Part shown: positions 14,957 to 23,066 of the stretch, piece after piece
How positions within the stretch are numbered: position 1 is the stretch's first letter
How the letters are laid out: the number at the start of each line of letters is the position of its first letter
Origin: Amycolatopsis coloradensis
GTDB taxonomy: Bacteria > Actinomycetota > Actinomycetes > Mycobacteriales > Pseudonocardiaceae
Reading direction: 5' to 3'
NCBI RefSeq assembly: GCF_001953865.1
Contig: NZ_MQUQ01000041.1
Location: 67,057-129,814 of the forward strand
DNA length: 62,758 bases
Notes under the pieces: model-generated
Told to the model about the DNA's origin: nothing
What the model saw: only the letters and a program-made list of their open reading frames with translations
The model's database searches: none
Position numbers and translations under genes: made by a program

Positions 14957-17203
14957 CTATTCCGCGCGCACGGCGACGAAGCGTAGTTCGGCGCTGTAGC
15001 GATTTCCCGCGTCGTCGGTCAGCCAGGCCTGCTCCGGCGTCGGCAGCATCTCCGTGATCAGCAGCCGTCCGGCCGGATCCTGACGCTCCAGCCGCCGCAC
15101 TGCCTTCGCGAAAATGTTCACGTACACCGGAGCGTCGAAGTCCACATAGAACGGACGAGGTTCCTCAGGCGACACCACGAACACGAAACGCGGCAACCCC
15201 AGGGCATTCCGCCATCGACGACCACGGACGAACCGCCTCGCCTCCGACTTCTCGGCCACGAAAGCCATCTCCCCCACTGGAATCGACCACGACTCCCGCG
15301 CCACCACCAACCGATCCACCGTCACCCGAGGCGAATGGTCCGCGTCCGGCATGATCCGGAACAGGTCCATCGCCAGTGTGGTCAGCACGTGCCCGAACAC
15401 GTCGAGCACGTCGAATTCCGCGTGGTCGGGCAACACCGCCACCAGCCGGTCGCCCCGCGCCTCGACCCGGACGTCGGCGCTCAGCACCGTCCGCCCGCGC
15501 TTCGGGTCGACCGTGTGGTCCACCAGTGCCACATAGTAGTCCTCCGGCCGGTCCAAGGAATAGCGGATCCGGGCGGACAGCCGGGACCGGTGTTCCTTGG
15601 GCAGCATGGGCAGCAGGCGCGGGCCGGGGAAGTCGGCTTCGGTCTCGGCGAGCAGCTCGTCGCGCGCAGGGTGCTGGTTGACGAACAGTGAGGCACCGAG
15701 GGTGTTCGACGCGACGTGCAGCTCTCCGAGCACCATCCCGGCGTCGTCACCGGTGACGACGAAGACGTCCGGGCTGAGGTAGCGGGCCATGCCCCACCCC
15801 GGGACCGTCTCGCCGAACGCGTCCCGCACGCGGTCCGCTATGTCCACACTGGACACTCGGACCCGGCGGGCGTCGGCTGGGGCGTCGAGGATCCGCGACC
15901 ATCGGCAGGACAGCTCATGGCGGAGTGCCGCGGCCTCGGTCACCGCCGAACCGTGCAGGATCGGCATGCACGCGAACCAGAACGCGGCGAGGTCGACGGG
16001 TCCGGTGGCCGCCAGATCGGTGTGGACTCGCCGGGCGTGGCTCAAAACCGCGTCGGCGAGCCTGGAGGTCAGCCAGGTCGCGCTGGTCAGCAGCAGGTCC
16101 AGCGGGGCGAGGTCGGCCAGCATGTCGGTGCCGAGCCGGGTCCGCGCCGCGCGGACACAGTCGGAATAGACCAGACCGCGGCAGGGGGCGGTGTTCGTGT
16201 TCTTGGCACGGGTGGCCGCCGTGCCGGTCAACGTCGTGAAACCGGTCTCCAGCGCGCCCAGTTCGGCAGGCAGGTCCCCCGACGTCGCCGCCCGGACCCG
16301 ATCGCGGCCGCGCTCCAGCTCGGCCAACCGGGCGAGCCAGTGCTCCCGGAGTTCGGCGTCACCGACGGCCGCCAGCCAGAACCGCAGATACCGCTCGGGA
16401 CGCGCGCTCGCCGGGATGTCCAGCCGCCAGACGACCCACCGGCGCCGCACCAGCTCCGCCACCGCGGCGGCCACGTCGACGCCGGGCCCCAGGTCCTGTT
16501 GGATCGCCTGTGCGGTACGGACGCCGTCACACTGGTCGAGAACGCGAAGGAGTTCCCTCGGAATCTCCTGTGGCGCCCGTCCGGGGAGGTACGCCAGGCC
16601 ATCGGCCACCCGGACGAACGGCACCCGGCGCGGCGCCACCCAGTTCAGCGACCGCGGATCAGCGCTGATGGTGCGGGCGACCGCGTCGACCGCCCAGCCG
16701 GCGAAGTAGACGTTCGAAGCCATGACCAAACCGGAACCGGGTTCGATCTCGACACCGGAGACCGACTCGTCCCACCGCCCCCAGCCCACGGGGCCGAAAA
16801 ACCCGATCGTGTCGTTCTTCACGCAGAACCGTTGCCAGTACTGCGCCACCAGCTCCTCACGCTGTCGCGGTTTGCTGGTCCGGCCCGCCACCGACGGCTC
16901 CCACGCCAGGAAGGATTCGACACCGGTCCGCCAGATCGTGGAATTCTGCCACTCGACCGCGGCCCGGAACCCGGGTGAGGACGCGATCGCCTGGAGTTCG
17001 ACGGCGGTTTCCACGGCCGAGGCGGCGAACTGCTTGTCGAACACGTCCCACGCCTGCCCGTACAGCCGCGTGCCCGCGTCGAACTGGTCCGCGGCGGCCG
17101 CCAGCCCGGCCGGCGCCAACCGCAGGACACCCGCGGCGGGGAAACCCGCGCCCCGGACCGCGAACTGGTCCCACAGCCGCCACTTTTCGTTCAACCACAC
17201 CAT
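14957..17203 (-). CDS. Lantibiotic-dehydratase-like protein 1 (LanB/PEARL type, no elimination domain)
   Basis: This encodes 748 residues from the ATG at 17203, 13 nt after the PLP enzyme stop. The N-terminus RGAGFPAAGVLRLAP, then YWQRFCVKNDTIGFFGPVGW (about 121-141) and TAPCRGLVYSDC (about 338-349) are hallmarks of the lantibiotic dehydratase N-terminal family. That domain transfers glutamate (LanB) or another amino acid (PEARL) from aminoacyl-tRNA. The roughly 280-residue SpaB-type elimination domain is absent, so full Ser/Thr dehydration is not expected from this protein alone. The last 100 residues hold FVFVVSPEEPRPFYVDFD. It sits in an NRPS cluster with no visible precursor peptide. It is a paralogue of the protein encoded at 18143-20446. 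Confidence 0.75.
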   Translation of the reverse strand: MVWLNEKWRLWDQFAVRGAGFPAAGVLRLAPAGLAAAADQFDAGTRLYGQAWDVFDKQFAASAVETAVELQAIASSPGFRAAVEWQNSTIWRTGVESFLAWEPSVAGRTSKPRQREELVAQYWQRFCVKNDTIGFFGPVGWGRWDESVSGVEIEPGSGLVMASNVYFAGWAVDAVARTISADPRSLNWVAPRRVPFVRVADGLAYLPGRAPQEIPRELLRVLDQCDGVRTAQAIQQDLGPGVDVAAAVAELVRRRWVVWRLDIPASARPERYLRFWLAAVGDAELREHWLARLAELERGRDRVRAATSGDLPAELGALETGFTTLTGTAATRAKNTNTAPCRGLVYSDCVRAARTRLGTDMLADLAPLDLLLTSATWLTSRLADAVLSHARRVHTDLAATGPVDLAAFWFACMPILHGSAVTEAAALRHELSCRWSRILDAPADARRVRVSSVDIADRVRDAFGETVPGWGMARYLSPDVFVVTGDDAGMVLGELHVASNTLGASLFVNQHPARDELLAETEADFPGPRLLPMLPKEHRSRLSARIRYSLDRPEDYYVALVDHTVDPKRGRTVLSADVRVEARGDRLVAVLPDHAEFDVLDVFGHVLTTLAMDLFRIMPDADHSPRVTVDRLVVARESWSIPVGEMAFVAEKSEARRFVRGRRWRNALGLPRFVFVVSPEEPRPFYVDFDAPVYVNIFAKAVRRLERQDPAGRLLITEMLPTPEQAWLTDDAGNRYSAELRFVAVRAE

Positions 17204-17216
17204 GCTGGTAACGCTC

Positions 17217-18146
17217 CTAGGCCGTGTCCGCGGCGCGGCAGCGCCGGGGTGTGTTGCCGCCGGAGACGATGGCGACGGCCCGGCCGGTGAACCGGGCCCG
17301 CAAGGCTCCGGCGAAGGCGGCGCTCCCGCTCGGCTCCGCCTCGACTCCGTTGCGGTGCAACAGGTCCATCGCCGCCAGGATCTCCTCGTCGGTGACCTCG
17401 ACCAGCTCGTCGACCCGGCGCTGGATGATCGGGAACGGGATCGCACCCGGCCGCTGACCACGCAGCCCGTCGGCCACCGTGCCGGACGGCGGCACTTCGA
17501 CCGGGTATCCGGCCGCCAGCGAACGGGCGTAACGCCTCGCCCCCACCGGTTCCACGCCGACGATCCGCGGTGTCCCGCGCAGTCCCTCCGCGGCGAGGCA
17601 CACACCGGCCAGCAGGCCGCCGCCACCGGTCGGCACGAAGATCGCGTCGAGGTCGGGGATCTCGGCGAAGACCTCCATCCCCACGGTGCCCGCGCCGGCG
17701 ACCACCAGCCGGTGGTCCGAGGACGGTACGAACACGGCGCCGATGTCCGCGGCGTGGTCGCGCGCGAACCGGTCCCGTTGGGCCACTCCGCCGGTCACTT
17801 CGAGCACCTGGGCGCCGAGTCCGGCGATGACGGCGGCTTTGTCGGCCCGCGCTCCCCCCGCGACGACGACGGTCACCCCCACGCCCAGCTCCGCGCCGAG
17901 CCGCGCGACCGCGATCCCGTGATTGCCCGACGAGCCGGTCACCACGTGGGTCGCGGCCAGGTCGAGCATCGCGTTCGCCGCGCCGCGTGTCTTGAACGAG
18001 CCGCCGTGCTGCAAGTGCTCGGCCTTGAGCAGGAGGTGCGGCAGGCCGCCCACCGGCAGCAGAGGTGTGCGGCGGATCCGGCCGGCGGTCCGGTGCGCCG
18101 CCTCCACCACGTCGGCCGCGCCGAGCCAGGGCGCCTTGACGATCAT
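17217..18146 (-). CDS. PLP-dependent serine/threonine dehydratase-like enzyme
   Basis: This 309-residue protein is a fold-type II PLP enzyme. HGGSFKTRGAANAM holds the PLP Lys near residue 52, SSGNHGIAVA is the phosphate-side loop, and FVPTGGGGLLAG binds PLP phosphate. It resembles catabolic threonine/serine dehydratases and serine racemases without an ACT domain. Possible roles are supplying 2-oxobutyrate or ammonia, racemising Ser or Dap, or making dehydro-amino acids for the peptide. Its ATG overlaps the stop of the upstream LanB-like gene by 4 nt, so it is firmly part of the operon. Confidence 0.8.
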   Translation of the reverse strand: MIVKAPWLGAADVVEAAHRTAGRIRRTPLLPVGGLPHLLLKAEHLQHGGSFKTRGAANAMLDLAATHVVTGSSGNHGIAVARLGAELGVGVTVVVAGGARADKAAVIAGLGAQVLEVTGGVAQRDRFARDHAADIGAVFVPSSDHRLVVAGAGTVGMEVFAEIPDLDAIFVPTGGGGLLAGVCLAAEGLRGTPRIVGVEPVGARRYARSLAAGYPVEVPPSGTVADGLRGQRPGAIPFPIIQRRVDELVEVTDEEILAAMDLLHRNGVEAEPSGSAAFAGALRARFTGRAVAIVSGGNTPRRCRAADTA

Positions 18147-20446
18147 CGGGCGGACTGGTCGACCGCGACGAAGCGTAGTTCGGACGTGTAACGCCCACCC
18201 TCGTCATCGGTCAGCCACACCTGCTCGGGTGACGGCAACATCTCCGTGATCACCAACCGGCCGCCCGGATCCCGACGCGCCAGCCGTCGCACCGCCTTCG
18301 CGAAGATGTTCACGTACACCGGAGCGTCGAAGTCCACATAGAACGGACGAGGCTCCCCCGGCGCCACCACGAACACGAAACGCGGCAACCCCAGGCCGTC
18401 GCGCCACCGGCGGCCGAGGACGAACCGCCGGGCCTCCGACTTCTCCGACACGAAAGCCATCTCTCCCACCGCGATCGACCACGACTCCCGCGCCACCACC
18501 AGCCGATCCACCGTCACCCGTGGCGAATGGGCGGTGAGCGACCGCAGGGTGAACCGGTCCATGACCCGGTTGGTCATCGCGTTGCTGAACACGTCCAGCA
18601 CGTCGAACTCCGCACGGTCGGGCAGCACGGCCACCAGCCCGTCACCCTGTTCTTCGACCAGGACGTCGGCGCTCAGCACCGTCCGCCCGCGCTCCGGATC
18701 GACCGTGTGGTCCACCAAGGCCACGTAGTAGTCCTCCGGCCGGTCCAAGGAGATCCGGCTGCGTGCCGACCATCGCGGCGGCTGTTCCTTCGGCAGCATC
18801 GGCAGCAGGCGCGGCCCGGGGAAGTCGGTCGCGGTCTCGGCGAGCAGCCGATCGGCGTCCGGATGCTGCATCACCCACAGCGAGGTGCTCGAAGTGTTCA
18901 TCGCGACGTGCAGCTCGCCGAGGACCAGTTCGAAGTTCCCGCGTGCCACTTCGGCGGCGTCGTCGGCGACGACCAGCACGTCCGGGCTGATGTACCGGGC
19001 CTGCGGCCAGCTCGGACCGGTCTCGCCGAACTCCTCCCGTACCCGGTCCGCGATGTCCACACTGGACAGGCGGACGCGACGGGCGCCTTCGGGGACGTCC
19101 AGGATCCGCGCCCAGCGGTCGCGCAGTTCGCGCTGGATCCGGTCGATGTCGGCGATCGACTCGCCGTGCGGGGCGGGCAGGCACTCCATCCACAACGACG
19201 CGAGATCCACGCTCCCGTCCCGGTCCCGCAGACGCTCGTAAGCCTGTCGGACGCGGCTCCCGACGACGTGGGCGAACCGGCCCGTCATCCACCGGGCGGC
19301 GGTGAGGCACAACGAAAGCGGGGTCAGCTCGTCGCGGATCGCGGTACCGATCCGGACGGTGGCGGACCGGCGGCAGTCGGCGTAGATCAGTGCCCGGCAC
19401 GGCGCGGTCCGCGTACCCTTGGCGCGTTGCCCCGCGACCTGGGTCAGCGCCTCGAATTCGGTCTCCAGCTCGGTGAACGCCGCCGACAAGGCGCCCGCGT
19501 CGTTCCCGGCGGCCTGGATCCGGTCCCGGCCACGCTCGAGCACCGCCACCTTGGACAGCGCGTCGCGCCGCAGGTCAGGGTCCGCGATCCGGTCCAGCAC
19601 GGTCCGCAGGTAGTGCTCGGGATGGGCGCAGGTCGGCACCTCCAGCCGCCACACGATCAGACGGCGCCGCACCAGTTCGTCCAATATGGACAGTACCTCG
19701 TCTTCGGCCACCTCGTGATCGAGGCCTGCCGCGATCTCCACCGGACGGCGGATACCGTCGCAGCGCCCGAGAATCTCGCTTTCGAGCGGCTGGATTCGTT
19801 GCGGGGGACGGCCGGGCATGCGCACCGAGTCTCCGGTGACCCGGACGAAGGACACTCGGCGCGGCGCGATCCAAGCCCGCAACCGGGGATCCGCGCCGAC
19901 CGTGAGGGCGACCGCGTCCACCGCCCAGCTCGAGAAATAGACGTTCGACTCGGCGACCAGGCCGGAACCCGGCTCGACGGCCATACCGTCGACCGACTCG
20001 TCCCACCGTCCCCATCCCACCGGCCCGAAGAAGCCGATCGTGTCGTTCTTCACGCAGAACCGTTGCCAGTAGTGCGCCACCAGCTCCTCACGTTCACGCC
20101 GCTTGCTGGTGCGCCCCTCCGCCGAGGGGTCCCACGCCAGGAACAAGCCGATCCCCCGCTGGAGGAGGGCCGGGTTCTGCCACGCCACCGCGGCCTGGAA
20201 CGCCGGCAAGGCGGCGATCTCCTGGAGTTCCTTGACGTTGCCCACCATCGCGTCGGCGAACCGCTCCTCGAACGCGAGCCACTCGGGACCGGTGAGCCTG
20301 GCATCCTCGGCGAAGCCGTCCGCCGCTTCGGCTAGTCCGAACGGAGCCAACCGCAGTACTCCGGAGGCGGGGAATCCCGGGCCACGCAGGGCGAACTCCC
20401 TCCACAGCCGCCATTCGCCGCCGGACAGCAGGACTTCGTCAGACAT
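18143..20446 (-). CDS. Lantibiotic-dehydratase-like protein 2 (LanB/PEARL type, no elimination domain)
   Basis: This encodes 767 residues. It has the same architecture as its paralogue: LRGPGFPASGVLRLAPFGLA at the N-terminus, YWQRFCVKNDTIGFFGPVGW near residue 135, TAPCRALIYADCRRSATVRI in the middle and the conserved C-terminal FVFVVAPGEPRPFYVDFD. There is no SpaB-C elimination domain. By family it should use an aminoacyl-tRNA to acylate a Ser/Thr side chain or a peptide C-terminus. The ATG at 20446 overlaps the carbamoyltransferase stop by 8 nt. Identity with the paralogue is highest in the last third, even at DNA level, while the first half is more diverged. Confidence 0.75.
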   Translation of the reverse strand: MSDEVLLSGGEWRLWREFALRGPGFPASGVLRLAPFGLAEAADGFAEDARLTGPEWLAFEERFADAMVGNVKELQEIAALPAFQAAVAWQNPALLQRGIGLFLAWDPSAEGRTSKRREREELVAHYWQRFCVKNDTIGFFGPVGWGRWDESVDGMAVEPGSGLVAESNVYFSSWAVDAVALTVGADPRLRAWIAPRRVSFVRVTGDSVRMPGRPPQRIQPLESEILGRCDGIRRPVEIAAGLDHEVAEDEVLSILDELVRRRLIVWRLEVPTCAHPEHYLRTVLDRIADPDLRRDALSKVAVLERGRDRIQAAGNDAGALSAAFTELETEFEALTQVAGQRAKGTRTAPCRALIYADCRRSATVRIGTAIRDELTPLSLCLTAARWMTGRFAHVVGSRVRQAYERLRDRDGSVDLASLWMECLPAPHGESIADIDRIQRELRDRWARILDVPEGARRVRLSSVDIADRVREEFGETGPSWPQARYISPDVLVVADDAAEVARGNFELVLGELHVAMNTSSTSLWVMQHPDADRLLAETATDFPGPRLLPMLPKEQPPRWSARSRISLDRPEDYYVALVDHTVDPERGRTVLSADVLVEEQGDGLVAVLPDRAEFDVLDVFSNAMTNRVMDRFTLRSLTAHSPRVTVDRLVVARESWSIAVGEMAFVSEKSEARRFVLGRRWRDGLGLPRFVFVVAPGEPRPFYVDFDAPVYVNIFAKAVRRLARRDPGGRLVITEMLPSPEQVWLTDDEGGRYTSELRFVAVDQSAR

Positions 20447-21398
20447 GACGCACCGGATCTCCACGGGTTTCGGGGACCGCGCACCATTCGAGGACGGCGC
20501 GGGCGCTGTGGTATTTGTTCTCCGCCTGCCGGAAAGCGAGGCTCGCCGTCCCGTCGAGCACCTCCGCGGTGACCTCCTCGCCGCGGTGCGCGGGCAGGTC
20601 GTGCAGGAACACCTCGGCACCGGTTCCGGCCATCACCGCGGCCCCGACCTGGAACGGGGCGAACACCTCACGCCAGTTCTCCGTGTGTTTGACCGTGCCC
20701 GTCGTCTGCCAGCGCGTGGTATAGACCACGTCGACCGGGGGCAGGAAGGCCATGTCGTGCCGCTCCTCCACCAACGCGCCGGTGTGCTTGGCGTTGAGCT
20801 GGGCCCGGTCCAGGAACCGTTGGGCGACGCCATATCCCGGCGGCGTGCGCAGGTACAGCGCCGTGCCGGAATACCGGGACAGCGCCAGGGTCAACGCCGA
20901 CGCGGTGTTGTTGCCCTCGCCGACGTAGAGCACGCGCAGTCCCTCGACCTTCCCGAACCGCTGCGCGAGCGTGGTGAGGTCGGCGAGGGCCTGGGTGGGA
21001 TGCTCGTCCGCGCACATCGCGTTGATCACGGCCATCCGCCGATTCACGGCATAGGCGCGGAGCTCGGCTTCATCGCCGGCGGTCCGCACCACGAGCACAT
21101 CGAGCATGCCCGACAGCACGGCCGCGGTGTCCTCGATGGTCTCGCCGGTGTTCTCCTGAAGATCACCGGGACCATAGGTGACCAACTGCGCGCCGAGCCG
21201 GAGTGCTCCGGCGGAAAACGACGTCCGTGTTCTTGTCGACGTTTTGCGGAACAAAATACCGGCAACCAAATCGCGCAAGGGTCGCTCACCCGTTGGGCGG
21301 CATTGCGCGTACTCGACGCCGCGACGGACGATCAAACGCAGATCGGTGTCCGCTAAATCGGCGAGGGAGATCAGGTGGCGGCGCGCCGGTTCGGCCAT
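20439..21398 (-). CDS. Ornithine-carbamoyltransferase homologue with altered substrate motifs
   Basis: This encodes 319 residues, the usual OTC length. Carbamoyl-phosphate motifs are intact: STRTRTSF at about 54-61 and HPTQALADL at about 133-141. The ornithine-recognition parts are not. The HCLP loop reads HDLP (266-269), so the Cys is replaced by Asp. The expected D-x-W-x-SMG loop reads TTRWQTTGT (227-235). With Dap-forming SbnA/SbnB in the cluster, Dap to 3-ureidoalanine (albizziine) is the natural hypothesis, parallel to the carbamoyltransferase of viomycin-type clusters. It heads the five-gene reverse operon. Confidence 0.75.
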   Translation of the reverse strand: MAEPARRHLISLADLADTDLRLIVRRGVEYAQCRPTGERPLRDLVAGILFRKTSTRTRTSFSAGALRLGAQLVTYGPGDLQENTGETIEDTAAVLSGMLDVLVVRTAGDEAELRAYAVNRRMAVINAMCADEHPTQALADLTTLAQRFGKVEGLRVLYVGEGNNTASALTLALSRYSGTALYLRTPPGYGVAQRFLDRAQLNAKHTGALVEERHDMAFLPPVDVVYTTRWQTTGTVKHTENWREVFAPFQVGAAVMAGTGAEVFLHDLPAHRGEEVTAEVLDGTASLAFRQAENKYHSARAVLEWCAVPETRGDPVRHV

Positions 21399-21655
21399 GG
21401 CAACCTCCGAGGTGTCCTCGCCACAGCCTGCTGCGCGATGTGGTGGGACGGCAGGGAAAGAGCGGCAAGATCGGGGCGGGCACCGGTTGCGCGTTTGTCC
21501 CTGCGTCGGCGAACGGTCCCGTGGCTACGGTGAAATTCACGCGAAGTGAGCAAATATGCGTATCAGCGGTACCGGAATTCATTCGTAGCGAGGAAGACAA
21601 CCGACGGACCGGCGGATAAGACTGGACGACGGAAACGGGGAAAGGGGAGAAAGGC
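21399..21655. promoter_or_regulatory. Divergent promoter between biosynthetic operon and LuxR pair
   Basis: This 257-bp non-coding stretch separates the starts of the carbamoyltransferase operon and the LuxR operon. It must hold both promoters. GC drops locally around 21537-21600, where the forward promoter is expected. A strong purine-rich Shine-Dalgarno (gggagaaagg) precedes the LuxR ATG. I could not identify a convincing operator. Confidence 0.5.
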
Positions 21656-22276
21656 ATGGAAGAGCCCGCGAGGGTCAGTGTGGACGCGGCCGATCCGGTA
21701 CTCGAGGCAGGCATCGGCAGTACACTCGGCGGCAGCCCGGAACTGACCGTGGTGACGAACGGGGAGGAAGAGGACGCGACGGTCGTGGTCGTGGACCTCG
21801 TCGACGACAAGGTGCTCGACGTCGTGCGCACCACCCGGAATCAGCCGCACCGGCCCGAGGTCGTCCTGCTCGCCACCGAGCTTTCGCCGGGCGACGCGCT
21901 GCACGCGATCGCGGCGGGCGCGCATGGCCTGCTGCGAAGGCGAGAGGCCAGCGCGAACCGGCTCTCCCGCGCCGTGCTCGCCGCCGTCATCGGCGACTGC
22001 ACCATGCCACCGGATCTGATCGACAGGGTGCTCGAGCAGGGAACGGAAACCCAGCCACCGGTCGCGCCGCAGGCGTGGGCACGCGCCGGACTCAGCGAAC
22101 GCGAACACGCGGTGCTGCGCCTGGTCGCCGAAGGCTACGAGACCGACGAGATCGCCCGGCAGCTGTCTTACTCGGCGCGCACGGTGACGGGCGTCGTGCA
22201 CGACATCACCCAGCGATTCCGGCTGCGCAATCGGGCGCATGCCGTCGCTTACGCGTTACGGGCCAGGTTGCTGTGA
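21656..22276 (+). CDS. LuxR-type regulator 1 with pseudo-receiver domain
   Basis: This 206-residue protein has a degenerate receiver-like N-terminal half (VVVVDLVDDKVLDVV and VVLLATELSPGDALHAIAAG) lacking a clear acidic phosphorylation pocket. A LuxR/GerE helix-turn-helix follows at about residues 140-200 (GLSEREHAVLRLVAEGYETD and SARTVTGVVHDI). It is an atypical response regulator without a kinase partner, as is common for pathway-specific activators. A TTA leucine codon at 22256-22258 would make expression depend on the bldA-type tRNA. The TGA overlaps the GTG of the next regulator. Confidence 0.8.
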   Translation: MEEPARVSVDAADPVLEAGIGSTLGGSPELTVVTNGEEEDATVVVVDLVDDKVLDVVRTTRNQPHRPEVVLLATELSPGDALHAIAAGAHGLLRRREASANRLSRAVLAAVIGDCTMPPDLIDRVLEQGTETQPPVAPQAWARAGLSEREHAVLRLVAEGYETDEIARQLSYSARTVTGVVHDITQRFRLRNRAHAVAYALRARLL

Positions 22277-22863
22277 TCAGCGTGCAGGTATGCGCGGCGG
22301 GCGCCGCCGTCCGGGAAGCCGTGGTCGCGAAGTTACGGCAGGCGGGGATTCCGGTCGCGGCCGCGCCCGGCACCGTGGTGGTGGCGGCGGGCGGCACGAT
22401 CGACCAGGCGTTGACCGCCTGTGCGGCGACGCCGCATCCGAGCGGCCATCGGTTGATCGTCGCCGCCGACACCCTCACCTCGGCCGGTGTGCTGCGTGCC
22501 TTCCGGGCCGGGGCACGGATTCTGTTGCAGACTCCCGAAGCGACACCGGATCAGTTCGGCGCCGCCGTGCATTCCGCCGTGAACGGGGAAAGCAGGCTGC
22601 CGTACGGGGTGCTGGTCCGCCTGCTCAGCGGTGGCGCCGAATTGTCCATGCCCGTCGGTGTCCAACCGGTCGCGTCACTCACCGAGCGTCAGCTCACGGT
22701 GCTCACGCTGGTGGCGGACGGGCACGCCAACGCCGACATCGCACGGAGGCTGTCCTGTTCCGAGCACACCGTGAAGAACGTCATCTACGAGCTGATGGCG
22801 CGGCTCCAGGTGCGCAACCGTGCTCATGCCGTCGCGCACGCGGTCCGCGCCGGGCTGATCTGA
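22273..22863 (+). CDS. LuxR-type regulator 2, coupled to regulator 1
   Basis: From the GTG at 22273, within the overlap GTGA, this encodes 196 residues. The N-terminal half resembles a receiver fold without its phosphorylation residues (HRLIVAADTLTSAGVLRAFR). The C-terminal LuxR domain reads SLTERQLTVLTLVADGHANA then CSEHTVKNVIYELMARLQVR. It is a diverged paralogue of regulator 1, and both end NRAHAVA(Y/H)A(L/V)RA. A TTA codon lies at 22333-22335, codon 21. The two probably form a heteromeric or sequential activator of the cluster. Confidence 0.8.
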   Translation: MISVQVCAAGAAVREAVVAKLRQAGIPVAAAPGTVVVAAGGTIDQALTACAATPHPSGHRLIVAADTLTSAGVLRAFRAGARILLQTPEATPDQFGAAVHSAVNGESRLPYGVLVRLLSGGAELSMPVGVQPVASLTERQLTVLTLVADGHANADIARRLSCSEHTVKNVIYELMARLQVRNRAHAVAHAVRAGLI

Positions 22864-22890
22864 ACGACGACGGCCGTCGCGTGGCACCGC

Positions 22891-22976
22891 ACTCGCGTGC
22901 TCGGAGACGGATCTCGGGTGCCCGGAAGCCGTAGGGTCCAGGCACGCGAGTCACGTGTCTGAGCACGCGAGTCACG
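22891..22976. repeat. Repeated gcacgcgagtcacg and inverted actcgcgtgctc motifs
   Basis: This lies in the gap between the convergent LuxR and NRPS genes. The 14-mer gcacgcgagtcacg occurs twice (22942-22955 and 22963-22976). Its inverted core actcgcgtgctc lies at 22891-22902, and another copy of that core occurs at 43476-43487. The arrangement can fold into a hairpin and may act as a bidirectional terminator. Confidence 0.5.
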
Positions 22977-23066
22977 GTCGCCACCGCGGCCCAGGGACGA
23001 AGGCGTCACCTCTGCCGAGGTCAGGCGTCTGCTCCAGGTCGACCGCGGGATCGCCCGGCACCCGCG

